The notes: generated from the letters alone by a model not told the origin. A stretch of 64,000 nt of DNA from Anthonomus grandis grandis (GCF_022605725.1 NC_065556.1:6386001-6450000); one strand, 5' to 3'; positions 12,239 through 24,076 are shown, numbered from the stretch's first letter. A program made the numbers and translations.

Positions 12239-12540
12239 AGGACGGTATTAGTAAACATCTGACTTTCGTGGGAGCTACGTCGTTTGGCGACAAAATGTCC
12301 CAAAATATTACGCGAAAATCCAGGCATTCTTAAATAATTTATTCTAATGCGGGTTTTACAGACATGACAATGTGTAAAACTCGCATAGAATTGTAATCTT
12401 AAAATGTTTAATATGCTGTGTTTTGCATAATGAAAATTAAAGCGTTATTCTGATAAAAAATAAAATATCAACTCTGATAAAAATATAATAAAAAATCAGA
12501 AATAAAACTCTAATAAACAAACTTAAGAACATATAATTTT

Positions 12541-13577
12541 TTAAATAAAAGGCTCGAATAAACCGCCTTCTTTCACTAAACAAAAACTTAACCTATCGTA
12601 AAAGCTATTTTGCACCTCCAAAAGAGTTTCAGGTCAAATGGAATTGGCACCTTCGACAATTTTATTTCGCAACTCCTCTAAATTTGTTGGCCTATCAAAT
12701 TCATGCTTGTAAATGGTCTCCTTAAGGTAACCCCACAGATAAAAGTCATTTGGAGACAAATCTGGAGATCTAGGAGGCCATTTAATATCGCCGGTCTCAC
12801 TAATAAGGGTGTTAGGAAAAGTTAAAAAATTCTTTTACCCTAGCCGCGTTATGAGCAGGACAGCCATCTTGCTGAAAATAAACCGATCCCAGGTCTACAT
12901 CAGGTAGGATTTGAATGGCAGGAAGAACTTGGTTTTGCAGCAACTCAAGGTACTTTTGGGCGTTTAAAGTGCCATTAATAAAAAATGGCCCGATAACATT
13001 GTCGCCCAAAATACCTGCCCAAACATTTAATTTCTGTAGATACTAGGTACGAAACTGAAAACTTCTGCGCTTCGTTTTCCTGAGACCAATAACGAACAAT
13101 GGAAGGATTGTGTTTGCCATGTAATGTAAAAGAAGATTCATCAGAAAACAAAATATTCTTTTTAAAATATTCGTTTTCATTTACCTTTTCCATCATGGTT
13201 TCACAAAATTCCATTCTTCGCCACTGGTCTTCAGAAAATATTTCCTGAGTTTTTGAATACTTGAAACATTTGTACCCATATTTTTTCCAGATACGAGCAA
13301 CAGTTTTATTGCTCATTCCCAGTTCCTCTCCAATACTTCTAGTGGACCGTGTCGAATCAAGTTCTAGGGTACTGCAAAATATTTCTTCCCGTCGTTCTAT
13401 ATCCTGGACCACTTTAACAGGTATTTCTTGATGTTTTATGTGGCATTTTTTACAATCTTGAAGACAAAAATTTGTAACCACATTTAAAACCACTTTTGCA
13501 CAAGGGATCGGTCTATTCTCAAATGTCACTGAAAACAAATCTCCATCTGCCATTATTTTGGGTAACACGTAGCTCAC
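12541..13577 (-). pseudogene. Transposase of mariner copy A, broken
   Basis: A DDE/D transposase of the Tc1/mariner superfamily, of the insect group with an N-terminal HTH similar to DUF4817. Visible pieces are DLFSVTFENRPIPCAK (HTH end), EELGMSNKTVARIWKKYGYK (second HTH), ILFSDESSFTLHGKH (first catalytic Asp), YFQQDGCPAHNAARVKEF (second Asp) and, in another frame, a WPP.SPDLSPNDF block with an Asp as third residue. Spacing of second to third acid, judged with copy B, is about 41 residues. The first about 60 residues, including the true start, are deleted. Two frameshifts lie near 12825 and 13040-13070. Not functional. Confidence 0.8.
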
Positions 13578-13592
13578 GATAACACGATCTTT

Positions 13593-13827
13593 ATACTATA
13601 AATAGTACTTTATTCAGTAAACTTTGACCGAGCGAGGCGACTCGAGGTGCGACATGCTCATCTGACGTCACACCAACGATAGGTTATAATAATTATATTA
13701 TATTAATCGCGCACCTTGACCTCAAGAAAAACGGCGTGGCAATTGTGGGTTGCATGTACTATTATTACAGGCCTTCTTCGACTTTTCTTTTATTTTCACG
13801 CGAGCAACGCCACGGGCATTTAGCTAG
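13593..13827 (+). mobile_element. Helitron 3' terminal region
   Basis: The stretch ends ACGCGAGCAACGCCACGGGC (13798-13817) followed by ATTTAGCTAG and then T. Insect Helitrons end in a short GC-rich hairpin followed by CTAG/CTRR and insert next to T. This matches the widespread CGCGGGC..GCCGCGGGCAA.AGCTAG|T ending from memory of the family. The 5' end (TC) was not located; it may lie left of mariner copy A, which would then be nested in the Helitron. A CRE-like TGACGTCA palindrome lies at 13663-13670. Confidence 0.6.
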
Positions 13828-13829
13828 TA

Positions 13830-14560
13830 AGTTTTTATAGTGCTGTATTCACTGTTTTTCTAATATGTTTTGAAAGTGTCCATTGATCTAACTTTATTAA
13901 CAAATCGCCTTGCTTCTGTAAACATCTTCTACCTATGTTCCTCTATGTATCTATCTTTTTTCTGGAATTTTTTATCCCTATTTTAATTAATTTCTTAAGG
14001 TGATTTATTTTGTTTTGTGTTTCTTATTTACCCTTAATATATGCGTTTTTGTCTTCCGTTGATTTTGATATCCTTTTCTTTGTGTTTATTAGTTCTTCGA
14101 CTTCACCGGACCACCATAATTTGTTTAGTGCTTTTTGCTATTGTTATTTAGTGCCTAGTGCTTACTGTGCAGCTTTGCGAATGTTTTGTATTTTAGTATT
14201 TTATCATTCTTTAAAAGGAATATTCTTTGATAAGTTCAAGTATTCATCTAGTCGTTTTTTGGAATAAATACTTGGTGTTGTTATCTAGGAGACCGTCCAA
14301 TTTGTATTTCGGGTAACTTATAAAACTTTTTTTGATTTCAAACTCAATACTTTTTTTTGTAGGATACTTAGTGCCTAGAACATATATTTTAGCTCGTATC
14401 AAGTAATGATCCGTTCCACATAACCGTTAATGGAACCGATGGATAACTAGATCTATGAAGGTATGGTGTAGTCTTAGTTTTCCAATTTCGATCCTTAATG
14501 AGTGTTAGCCCTGCATATTGTATTTTTTATCTCCGTATTGAATAAAACTATAAAGGCAGT
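13830..14560 (-). pseudogene. LINE endonuclease end and EN-RT linker
   Basis: The minus strand reads CGTDHYLIRAKIYVLGTKYP near 14420-14360, the end of the APE endonuclease (the family has D/SDH near the last catalytic His). It is followed by FEIKKSFISYPKYKLD and, near 14125-14085, KLWWSGEVEELINTKK. The last block is the conserved linker before the RT in insect RTE-like LINEs. Several stops. Same strand and correct order relative to the RT fragment at 10950-11900, so both may be one LINE interrupted by the Helitron/mariner block. Confidence 0.6.
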
Positions 14561-15952
14561 ACTGCATATAAAATTTTGCGAGTACACAGCAGTAAAAAGC
14601 TTTCGTAACCGATATAATAAATAGTTTTACATTTGTGTATGAAGCATGTAAAGCAAGTTATTTAGCAAAATATGCACCCTTTGTTCGTCAAAGGAAGATA
14701 TAGATAACTCACATTTATCAATATAATGTTTAAGCACAGATCAGAATTTATACATATTACAGGTAGTCATTAAGTAACATACGTTTTTTCTTTAACAAAA
14801 CCTTTAATCAAATAACTGGTATGCAAAAGAAAAATCAAAGATAATTGGCAGATAAAGAATAACCTATATTTGCTAAATGCGTGTATGATAGAAACACATA
14901 AAAATTAGCGGTATTCAATATACTAATACAGCTATTATAACATTATTTATATTTGTCATTTTGGCGTTTAATAAAATAACATATTAAAGGAATTTATTTA
15001 AATCTTATTTTGTGTTTCTACGTAAAGTTGACGTAATGTTCTATAAATTAAATTAAATTTAAATCATAGAATACATAGAGATGTCTTTGTAAGGCAATAT
15101 CTGAGACCTCTTCCGTAAAAGATCTCCGGGGAGAAATTAAAATTTAAAGCATGTCTGACTCGACGGCTAAACACCTTTGCTGAAACCATTGGGCGGACTT
15201 TTTAGCAGCTCCCTTATGTTAGTGCTAAAAGAGGAGTGTTTTCGGATACATTAAGTGAAACGCTTTTGAGAGTAACAAAACTTCCAAATGCTGACAATTC
15301 TCAAGTCAGATAGAATTGAAAGCGCTTTACTGCAATGTAGCTGATACTGTTATTTTAAGCCTCATGCAGTTTATCTTTATAAATTTTTTAGCTTTATACG
15401 GAATATAATGTTTCGATAAAGAAAAATATTTAAAAGTAAACAATAAAACTTTGAAAATTGCCTTAACGGTGCCCTTTTTATTATCGATTTAAAGATGGTT
15501 GTTTGTAAAAAAGGAGTTTTTCTTCTTAGAAATTTATTACGCAACAAGCGTTTTATACATTAATGAAATAAATCCATATTAAAATACATAATAGGTAAAT
15601 AGCTGTTCTCATTTCGTATTTAAGATTAATTAAATATTACGAAGGATATGATAATGTAAATTTCAAAAATTATGAAAATTTGGCTTGATTCTTAACAGCC
15701 ATGAATTTATAAAATAATTATATTTTGATAATAAATGGCTTACTTGTTAAACCTTTGTATAAAAAAATATGTTATAAAGAAAAAGATACAATCGTATGAG
15801 TCTTTTATTTGGTGCCATCTAACTTTTAGATAGTTACTCTAGTGAATCAAGTTATAGAACTTTCTACTCACTTTCTTTGTGATACTCTAATTTTGTCATT
15901 ATTTGATTACGGAGATGTGGTATAATCCGATTCTATAACAAATTTATACAGG
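14561..15952. other. Gene-free stretch
   Basis: No supported coding sequence. 15060-15350 is less AT-rich but gives no recognisable protein in any frame. Confidence 0.35.
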
Positions 15953-16622
15953 GTCCTGCAATAGTGCGTCATTCTTTCATAAGAAACAGACTTAACATTT
16001 TCTAACATCTTAAAAATTTTTTTGGACGTTATGGCGATATAAGCGGCATTTAAAAAAAAGTGCCATTCTTTTTATTTTACTTTGGGGACCACCTTGGGCT
16101 ACTTAGTATATGCGCTAAATATGGCTTCTTTGTCATACGTAGTTTAACTGCAATAATAAAATACTGCAATAAAAAAATTATTTTCTACTTTTTAGTTCGA
16201 TTAGCAATGAAAGTATGTTCTTTTAATTTTTTTAAAATATTATTTACTTTCTACTTTTTAGTTTACTCTGCATGTCCAAGCAAGTTTCAAAGAGTAAGTT
16301 GTAGATTCAGAAATTAGTAGGGGTAACTTTGAGAGTGGCATGCGCAGATCGCGAGCTAACTCTATCTCTCTTAATCTCCTACAGAGGATCTAAAAAAAAG
16401 AATTTATTAATCTTGACAGTTCTAATAAGGATACTGGGAAACTGTTATTAAATTATTGTCAAATATCAAATCATTGTTATCGGTCATTGATAAGTGTGCA
16501 AAGTTTCAAGTTGATCAGGCTTTTAGAAACCAGTGAAAATTAAGCTTAAAAATTCTGTTAGATCATTTTATTATTATTACATCAAATGTTCAATATGTCC
16601 TCCGTTTTGCTCAAAACATAAA
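15953..16622 (-). mobile_element. Fragment of a mariner-type transposon (3' part)
   Basis: It starts with TACAGGGTCCTGCAATAGTG, a terminal repeat of the ACAGGGT type used by insect mariner-like elements. On the minus strand at 16622-16575 it ends with a reading RINLCFEQNGGHIEHL, which is the usual C-terminal tail of the DUF4817-group transposases. The rest of the transposase is missing to the right. The interior 16000-16570 is non-coding. Confidence 0.5.
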
Positions 16623-16859
16623 TTAATACGGTAAAATAAAAATCCTGCAGTGATGAAAATGAAACAAAAAGAAATAATAAATAGAAACACAGAAAAAAAC
16701 TTAAAATTAATATAAGGCACACTTACAAAGGTTTAAAATTTGCATCAGTTATATGTCCTAGAATTTGATTTCATGTAAAAAAAAACTTATAATTATTATT
16801 ATTATAATTTTATTATTTTATATTCTTTTATTTTATTTCTTTACATTAATAGTGTAAAT

Positions 16860-17330
16860 TATACAAATAAAGGTCCTACATACAACGCGTAAGATCTGGA
16901 ATGACCTCCCAATACGATAAAATATTTTACAATATTATACCGTATTGGGTTTTAATATTAATTTTAATGATAAGGATTCTTTAAACACTAATCTTCTTAT
17001 TAATATGTTTGTTACATATGGATTAGATATGCATGTTAACGAACCATCTCGGATTACAGATAATTCTAGAACTTTGATTGGCTGCTTTTGTTCAAATTGC
17101 GACAATGTAATCTGATCAGTGTTGAATGCAGACATATCTGATCATAAGGCTGTTAGTTCCACTATAAATATCTCGGAAGTTTCAAAGCAAACATCCAAGC
17201 GTAGTCGTGGTAGAATATTTAGTACTGCTAATTTTAGTAAGTTTCAGAGATTGTGTGACAAAATAGAAAGGCAGAATTTAAGTCTTACTTCAGATCCTAT
17301 TTCTGACTTTTACAGGATGTTGTAAGTATT
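16860..17330 (+). pseudogene. Jockey-type LINE endonuclease fragment
   Basis: The + strand reads INMFVTYGLDMHVNEPSRIT, then an in-frame stop near 17113, then LNADISDHKAVSSTI and a basic linker ending DFYRML near 17323. The SDHKA block is the last catalytic motif of APE endonucleases. It is the N-terminal half of an ORF2 whose RT half reappears at about 19940, with about 2.6 kb of unrelated sequence between. Confidence 0.65.
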
Positions 17331-18420
17331 TAAGCTTTATATTGTGGGTGCTGCAGCTCTATTTTTAGACGAGTTAAAGAAATATTGCTGTCAGTCTTTT
17401 GTAAATAGCTCAACTTATTGATTAGTTGTCGTACTAAATTTAGTTCAAGATTTGTATTTAGAGCATTTAGCTTTTGCGTAAAAGAAGGGCCAAAAACTTT
17501 GGGTCAAATTTTTTTATAAAACCGTTTCTAACTTTAGTAGTGTATGAGAAAACATATCAAATACTCTATGAAATAGAACTCCGGCTCAACCCTAGAATTG
17601 GTGTATGCACTTCTAAAGATGCATCGCGATAACGATCATCAAAGTAAAGCAGAAGAGAAGAAGCTTTACTTTAATGATCTTGTAAATTAAAAGAAGAATA
17701 ATCATGTTTATAAGACTTCTGAATCCAGAGTTATTTACCAAAAGTAATTTAGAAGCATCTCATTTAACCACCCTTTTAAATCCACCTTGTCCATCTCTAG
17801 CTATTCTATTTTCAATTTCCGGACCACTGCACTTTATGGTCTATTGCACACATCTCCATATAAATAGATCCCTTAAAGGCTTCAGAAGCCATTCTATTTT
17901 CAACTATTGTGCTGTTAACAACTCCAGTATTATGTACCTACTGCTTCCCTTTATAAGTGCTTGTACTGTTGTGCTGCCCACGCTTCCTATTGAGGTTTGG
18001 TGTTTGATTTTGAGACAATTGGATCAGAAGTCTCTACTATCAGCGGTAAGAAGCTCAATTTTTTAAAAATTAATTGCGAGGATCCTCTTTTACGGAATAG
18101 CGTGAACCAGGGGATTAAAATAGAACGAGAGGAAATTCTTTCAAATCTAACAAAACCTGGCAAGAGTGTCGCTGTGATTAGAGAAGAACATGCCCAACTA
18201 TTTGGAACCAATCGTCGAAAGAAGGTCTCAGTTCGTAAAAGCCCACACCTTTTCCAAGTTGCTTTCAAGGAAAAGACAATATCAGGATCAACAGGAAAAA
18301 TTATGAAAACTAGTAGTAAGACTAGATTAAAGCTTATAGATTTAAGCCTTATAGAATTTAAATTATATAATAAAATTTTAAATTATTTAAATGTGTTTCC
18401 ATAACTAAATATAAAAGACT
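17331..18420 (+). other. Unclassified segment with an F-box-like exon
   Basis: The frame starting at 17704 contains, near 17979-18048, LPIEVWCLILRQLDQKSLLS, a good match to the F-box pattern (LP.E....IL..L....LL). A splice-donor-like GCG|GTAAGA follows directly. In another frame 18060-18404 stays open and reads CEDPLLRNSVNQGIKIEREE and a Lys/Arg-rich tail that I do not recognise. The beginning, about 17625-17800, is a diverged direct repeat of 19757-19935. It could be a captured host gene piece, part of an unknown retroelement, or chance. No terminal structure was found. Confidence 0.35.
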
Positions 18421-18769
18421 TTTTTAAATTTAGTTAACTAAATTTAACCATAACTAAATTTAAAAGACAAGTAAGTCTTCAGTACCTTCAATTTAGTAAC
18501 AATATCTACTACTTTTTAACTTCATTTACTAGACGGTAATAATATAAAAGGATTGGCTGAAATCAACATTTGCCATGCTTCCGGAGAATAGAGCAACCAA
18601 ATGCGCAAACCACGAGCTAGGGCTTAAAGATATTAAGATTAATAAAACAATCGGAGATAGTAAGTTCAGTTTTTGGAGCGGCCTAGGAACAGAAAGACGT
18701 TGTTTGGTATTCCAAAGATATCATGTTAACCTTAGTATGTTCCTTTGTTTAATTAATTTCTAAAAGGAT
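18421..18769. other. No recognisable feature
   Basis: AT-rich, no domain seen. Confidence 0.3.
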
Positions 18770-19560
18770 GAAGTGTTGAAGAATGTATACACTCGCTGAG
18801 ATGATAGTTGTGCAAGCAGAATTAGTATCAACATAGTCCATAATCGCACGGCCAACCAAGAAATTATTTTAGAGAATTTGCAGAGCTACATAGCAAAAAA
18901 CATAAACCTCTTAGTAGATGATGTTTATGTAAATGTCTGATTTCCAAACACTCAAAATTTAAAAAAAGAAGATTTAGGGTAGGTGTAAGATAAGAATAAA
19001 AAGAGAATATCTGCACTGGTTGCTTTTGGCAAAAGAACGTTGCTCTTTTAGAGATTGAACTTTGGCTTTAAAAGACATTTTACAGACGAAAGCCAGAAAG
19101 TCGAATTCTTCATTTAAATACACGAAACAATTACATCAAACTATTGGAAATTACTTGATCTGCTTCAGGATGCTATGCCGGAAATATATTTCAACATCTA
19201 AATAATAATCAAGTGATCTGTTTTTTTACCTTAATCGCTCAAAAGCCTTTGACACGTAAATCATCCATTACTCTTCATTAAACTGGATCGATTTGGGTCG
19301 GTCAATCTGTAAAAGGACTTTCAAAAAATGGCTCTCTCGCTGTCCAATTAATCTACATAAACTTGCCTCCTAGCTCTTGCTGTATCATGGCAAAGTAGTA
19401 CATAATAGAATTCTTACAGTAGAGTGTGTACACCTCCTGATGTATACACAATCTAGAAATGAAGACAAAAAAACTAACTTTGTAAACGCATAAAATCTTT
19501 GCTCGACGGCTCGAGATCCACAAGGCTACTTGAGAATTAGTAGTGCATTTAGTTACAGCT
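18770..19560 (+). pseudogene. Heavily decayed LINE reverse transcriptase
   Basis: The + strand near 19215-19300 reads LNRSKAFDT then, past a stop, LDRFG, the conserved RT motif A block (LSKAFDTV.H..LL.KL...G). Upstream, 18835-18940 reads NRTANQEIILENLQSYIAKN, plausibly the same protein. Many stops and frameshifts. Confidence 0.45.
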
Positions 19561-19749
19561 TAGTTTACTGAATTCAATATTGCGCTATATTTTTCTTCAA
19601 GATTAGAGTTACTAGATGCTCGTGTTTCTGATCTCTTTAATATATTTTCTCCTTTTAGGTTTCTTCGTTACTTTGCCCTAAACAGGCAAATAACAGAAAC
19701 ATGTATGTACTTGTCCTTTAGTAAATAACAAATTGCTTGAATATTCATC

Positions 19750-19938
19750 AGCCTAGACCATCATCAAAATGAAGCAGATGACAAGAAGCTATTACCCTTA
19801 AATCTCAACCCTTGTGAATTAAAAGAAGAATCATGGGTATGGAACTTTTTAATCCAGATTTGTTGAATCAAAGTGATTTGTCATCTTTTCATTCAATCAC
19901 CCTTTCATATCCATCTTGCCCATCTCTCATAGATCTGA
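19750..19938 (+). repeat. Second copy of the 17.6 kb direct repeat
   Basis: Nucleotides 19757-19935 align with 17625-17800. In the frame starting at 19833 the two copies share a protein pattern M..x-L-x-NP-x-L...S-x-L...H..TL..P-x-CPSL, in spite of many base differences. This suggests both were once the same coding sequence. Confidence 0.5.
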
Positions 19939-19939
19939 T

Positions 19940-21640
19940 GTGGATCAGTTCTATGAGATGCTAACTGATGTATTTACTAAGGCGTTTCCTATAGAACTAA
20001 TAAAAAAACACCAGAAAAAATAAGCTCTGGCTTGTTAAAGGTTTGAAAACGTCAGGAAATACTTTGCGCTCCTTAAACTATGTGAAGAAATTTACCGATA
20101 ACGTAATATTTATTAATTATTGTAATAGTTATTATAGTATTTATAGGAAACTCATAAAGTCTGCTAAGGGAATGTACTACAGTGAACGACTTAATAAAGC
20201 CAAAAATAAACAGAGGGAGAGCTAATCATTAATTATTGTGAATTGCGAAAATTAATCATTAGTTAATTTTCGCAAAAACTCATTTCATTCTAACCCTGAT
20301 ATTAATCCAGATCACTTAAATACCTTTTATTGTAATGTATCTAATAACCTCACCCAAAGTATGACATTTACTACAGATCCCCTGTCTTATCTTAAAGATC
20401 TTTCTATTCCTCGTACATTCGCTTTTTATGATACAAACCGGCAAGAAATTAGGATGGTAATCTTCGAAATAAAAAATAAAAAATCTAGTGGCGAAGATGA
20501 TACCTCTCGTAGTGCTCTGCCTGATAAGGCCCTTGACTCTCTCTCTATGGCTATTAACCACTCTTGGTATGAAGGTGTGTTTCCTACTTGTCTAAAGTTA
20601 TAGTTGTTTATAGGGGAGGAGAAGTCGATGAACCGTCGAACTATCGCTCAATCTCCTTACTTTCAACCTTATCAAAAGTCATAGAGAAGCTAAGTCAAAA
20701 AAAAGACAATTCGGATTTCAATCATCTAAAAGTACACAGGATGGAATTTACAGCTTCCTCGAGAGTGTTTACTTTGATGTGAACCAGGGTAATGTGTCAG
20801 CAACGGTCTTTTGTGATCTGTCAAAGGCATTTGATTGCGTGGATCGCGGAATTCTACTGTCTAAGCTGGAAAGATATGGGTTTCGCAGAGTGGCACACTC
20901 ATGGTTTAAATCCTACCTTGAAGGTCGAAGCCAATCAGTTGTACACTCGGATAGGAGATCATCAGCCCTTAACATCAATTGTTGAGTTTCTGAGGTTTCT
21001 GTTCTTGGGCCAATATTGTTCCTTATTTATATAAATTACCTTGTCAAACTGAATATCTGTAGAGAATTCACCCTATTTGCAGACGACACATCTATCCTGT
21101 GGAAAGTGAAAGAAATTGTGAGACTTCTTGAACTTATAGCTAATGATCTTAAGATCATTAAGGACTGGTTGACATCTAACCGTCTTTGTCTTAACCTGAG
21201 TTAAACTTACATTATTAGGTTTAAATGTAACGTAAATGGTCTTTTTTTAGATGGTCACGCATTTCCAGAAACTACAACCCTTAAGCTTTTGGGTATACTC
21301 TAATTAACGAGGGTCGAAAAACGTTTAATCATCTGCCAATCAATTTAAGAACAACTTTTTCTCTCAAAAATTTTCGCTGGCAATTAAAAAAGCTACTTTT
21401 AAATAGGGCTTATTACAGTGTGGATGAGTTCTATCAGGATGAGCTTTAATATTTGATTGAAGTATTGATTGCTTGTTATCATTAAGTATATGATTTTTTT
21501 AGATATGTTTTGTATAGTAAATTTTAATCTATTTTACAATGTATTTAGGTATGTGGTTCTAATATTCATGTATGTACTGCTTGTGTTTTTATTATATTAT
21601 GCTTTATTAACAAAATTTATATTTTATGACAATAAAGCAC
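19940..21640 (+). pseudogene. Jockey-type LINE: linker and reverse transcriptase
   Basis: The + strand reads FYEMLTDVFTKAFPIELI (linker), LRSLNYVKKFTDN, NKKSSGEDD, EPSNYRSISLLSTLSKVIEK (RT motif 0-2), TVFCDLSKAFDCVDRGIL (motif A), FLIYINYL, FTLFADDTSI (catalytic FADD, intact), DWLTSNRLCLNLS, and after a deletion FNHLPINLRTTFSLKNFRWQ. The frame changes at least five times, so it is dead. The end at about 21625-21640 has AATAAA and T/A-rich sequence. A perfect palindrome interrupts the linker at 20244-20274. Confidence 0.8.
20244..20274. repeat. Perfect 12-bp palindrome inside the LINE
   Basis: TGCGAAAATTAA (20244-20255) and its exact inverse (20263-20274) around a 7-nt loop. It coincides with a break in the LINE reading frame. 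Confidence 0.75.
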
Positions 21641-21999
21641 TTTTTTAATTTGATTTAAATAGTATTTAAAGGCATGTGAAATTAATACTCACTACACCTA
21701 TAGGCTCGTAACTATTATGTACATAGATTTTTGTTTTCTGCTTGTCTTTGGTTTTACCTTTCTTTATTTTTTAACATAGGTGCACGTATTCGCTTTGTGA
21801 TTTGCAGTACGTACAAGTAAACGTTAGTAAAAATTGTTTGGATCGCCCATCATCAGTCTCTCGCCACTCGTTTTTTTCCTTCACCCTTCTCGAACTTCTA
21901 GCCCATAATTAATTATTATAAGAAAAATATTGATAATTAATTATTGATAATAATAAATATTGATTTTTTTGATGTTTTCTTTTATTCCGTTATTGATTT

Positions 22000-22160
22000 A
22001 CTGTATCGATTTTTGAAACTCGTGGGACCTTTTTGGAAGGTTCGATGTAATTTAAAAAGTATATTATCTCTATTTTGTATCAAGTATTGTATCTAGTATC
22101 TATAAATTGATTATTTATGGCAAATAAATTATTTTTGAATTTGAATATTTGAATTTAAAA
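22000..22160 (+). mobile_element. LINE 3' tail
   Basis: 22117-22157 reads ATGGCAAATAAAT followed by TTTTTGAATTTGAATATTTGAATTT. The same GGCAAATAAAT-GNTTTTTTGAATTTGAA end terminates the LINE at 49760 and, inverted, the mini-element at 38636. Only the 3' end is recognisable. Confidence 0.5.
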
Positions 22161-24076
22161 AAGCAAAAATACGTATCGGTAACTATCATCTTTATTTTTT
22201 ATTGCTTTCCGATGAATTCGTCCTTTTGCCTGTTAATTCTCCGCTAACTTTCTTTCTTTGGTTATATTTTTCTTTAATAATTTAATTAATCTCCTGAATC
22301 CTGTCCCTTATTATTATCATAGCATTATCTTAAAACTCTTACATATTTTAGGCCTGTCTATTTTTGTTTATTTTTACCTGGAAAAATTAACAACCCAAGC
22401 AAAACATTATATTCCATCATAATTATCAACATCAATTATTATGGTTAAATATATGATATTTATCAACCGTTTATGGTCAAAGTATATTTACTAAATTATA
22501 GAATATACGTATATTATACACCATTCTGTTTAAAAAAAAAAAACAAAATTTCGACATTAAAAAAAATTATCTGTTTAACAGGATAATAAAGTTAAAATTT
22601 TAAAACAGATTTGTTCCAAATTTTATCTTTTTTTTGCTGTATACATTTTTAAACAAAATTGTCTAAAGTCTTTATTAGATTATTTTGTGAACGTCTTTAA
22701 ATAATATACAATAAATTATACTTACATGTTTAACTCTTATGAAATAGTAATGGTATATTAGTAGCATGTTAAATGTGAATAACACGAACATAATATTAAA
22801 TTCCTCAGCGTATATCACATTTTATCCGATATTCATCGTTGAAATTTAAATAAAAATATACATCTGGTGTACACCAAAAATAAACGTATTATAACTATAC
22901 ATAACTATCATGTGTTGCTTGGGAAAATATTCTTTTTCCTAAGAAAAGAAGAGGAAGTGTAGGTGATATGATATGAAAGAGATCAATCTAAAATAAATGA
23001 AGTTTTAAATATTAGGTTTTAAGATGTATTTTTAAAATTTTATTTTTACTTTAAGCGGCAAAATACTGGGTTGCTGTGTACAGCATAGCGTAACGTGCGG
23101 AAATTGTTTTTCTTAATGATAAACAAAATAGGTGAAAATTAAATATTTAATCAGAGGCTCTTGCATCGTAGAAGTGTGTTTTGCGAATGTCATATGTACT
23201 GTAGGAAGTTTCGTATATTAGTAATTCACAAAGTCCTTCCAACCTTAAAGTCTCAGGCTATGTGTCGATTCACTTATTTTTTCTGTACCGTTATCTAAAG
23301 GAATAGAAGGAAAATCGAGCAAACATTCCCCGGGCGTCACGCTAAGTAAACTAAAGAAGCTTAGAGAAGCTTTGTTGCCTTTGAGGTAAGCTTTTAAACA
23401 GAAAAAAGAGAAACAAGGTAATGAACCAGAAAGTATAACTAAAGAAAAAGTAACTAACATTTAAAGTGAAAATTTTTTATTAATACTTGTTTTCTTTGCT
23501 AAATTAAATAATTTATTTCTTAAAATAGAGTCATTTTAGTTTTAAATTTCTATAATCTTGCATAGTTTATCCCTGAAAAAGTATAAGTCAATTTAGAAAT
23601 AATATAAACTCAAAAATTGAACCCTCTTTTTCTCGTATTATTCTGTGTTTGACATCCTAGGAGTCAAACTTTTACTGGCTGAAACCAAAAGACTTCAGAA
23701 ACTAGGCCTCTATACTTATTGGCATTTTACTCTGTTAATATCTCGGAGGTCTATAATACAAAGGTATTGCCTTTTACGTAGGTTCTTTCATTAAAATCCA
23801 ATGTGTCAGGCCAGTATCAGTCATTTATATCATATTTATTCTTTTTTGTTAAATAATTAATTTTTTTTTTAAATACAAAGATTTTTTTTTATTATCTTTT
23901 AAAATAAAAAACTTTTAAAATTATCAATTTTGGACATACTTTGTACAAAATCATGTAAGCTCATCACGTTTAATAATAAATTTGCACACGTATCACGAAA
24001 AAAATATTTAGTTTTAAAAAGCATAAAAGTTTATTATTGCATCGTGAAGTTAACAGTATTTAAATATCAAAAATAG
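22161..24076. other. Gene-free AT-rich stretch upstream of the protease gene
   Basis: No convincing gene. A short open frame ending in a donor-like sequence (23301-23385) is discussed as a finding. The last few hundred bases form the promoter-side region of the protease gene. Confidence 0.4.

Larger units (their letters stand above)
12151..13592 (-). mobile_element. Mariner-type transposon copy A
   Basis: The ends TACAGATCGTGTT (12151) and the inverse AACACGATCTTTA (13581-13593) match each other and the ends of the copies at 1-228 and 34395-36743. Flanking TA dinucleotides fit the TA target of the Tc1/mariner superfamily. The interior carries a transposase on the minus strand. Relative to copy B it lacks about 225 bp at the transposase start and has a shortened GC-rich block near the left end that creates a perfect hairpin at 12213-12238. 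Confidence 0.8.

Noticed and set aside
13663..13670. TGACGTCA as a real CRE regulatory site (also at 62280-62287)
   Set aside because: Both copies lie inside decayed transposons with no nearby gene; an 8-bp palindrome is expected by chance in 64 kb now and then.
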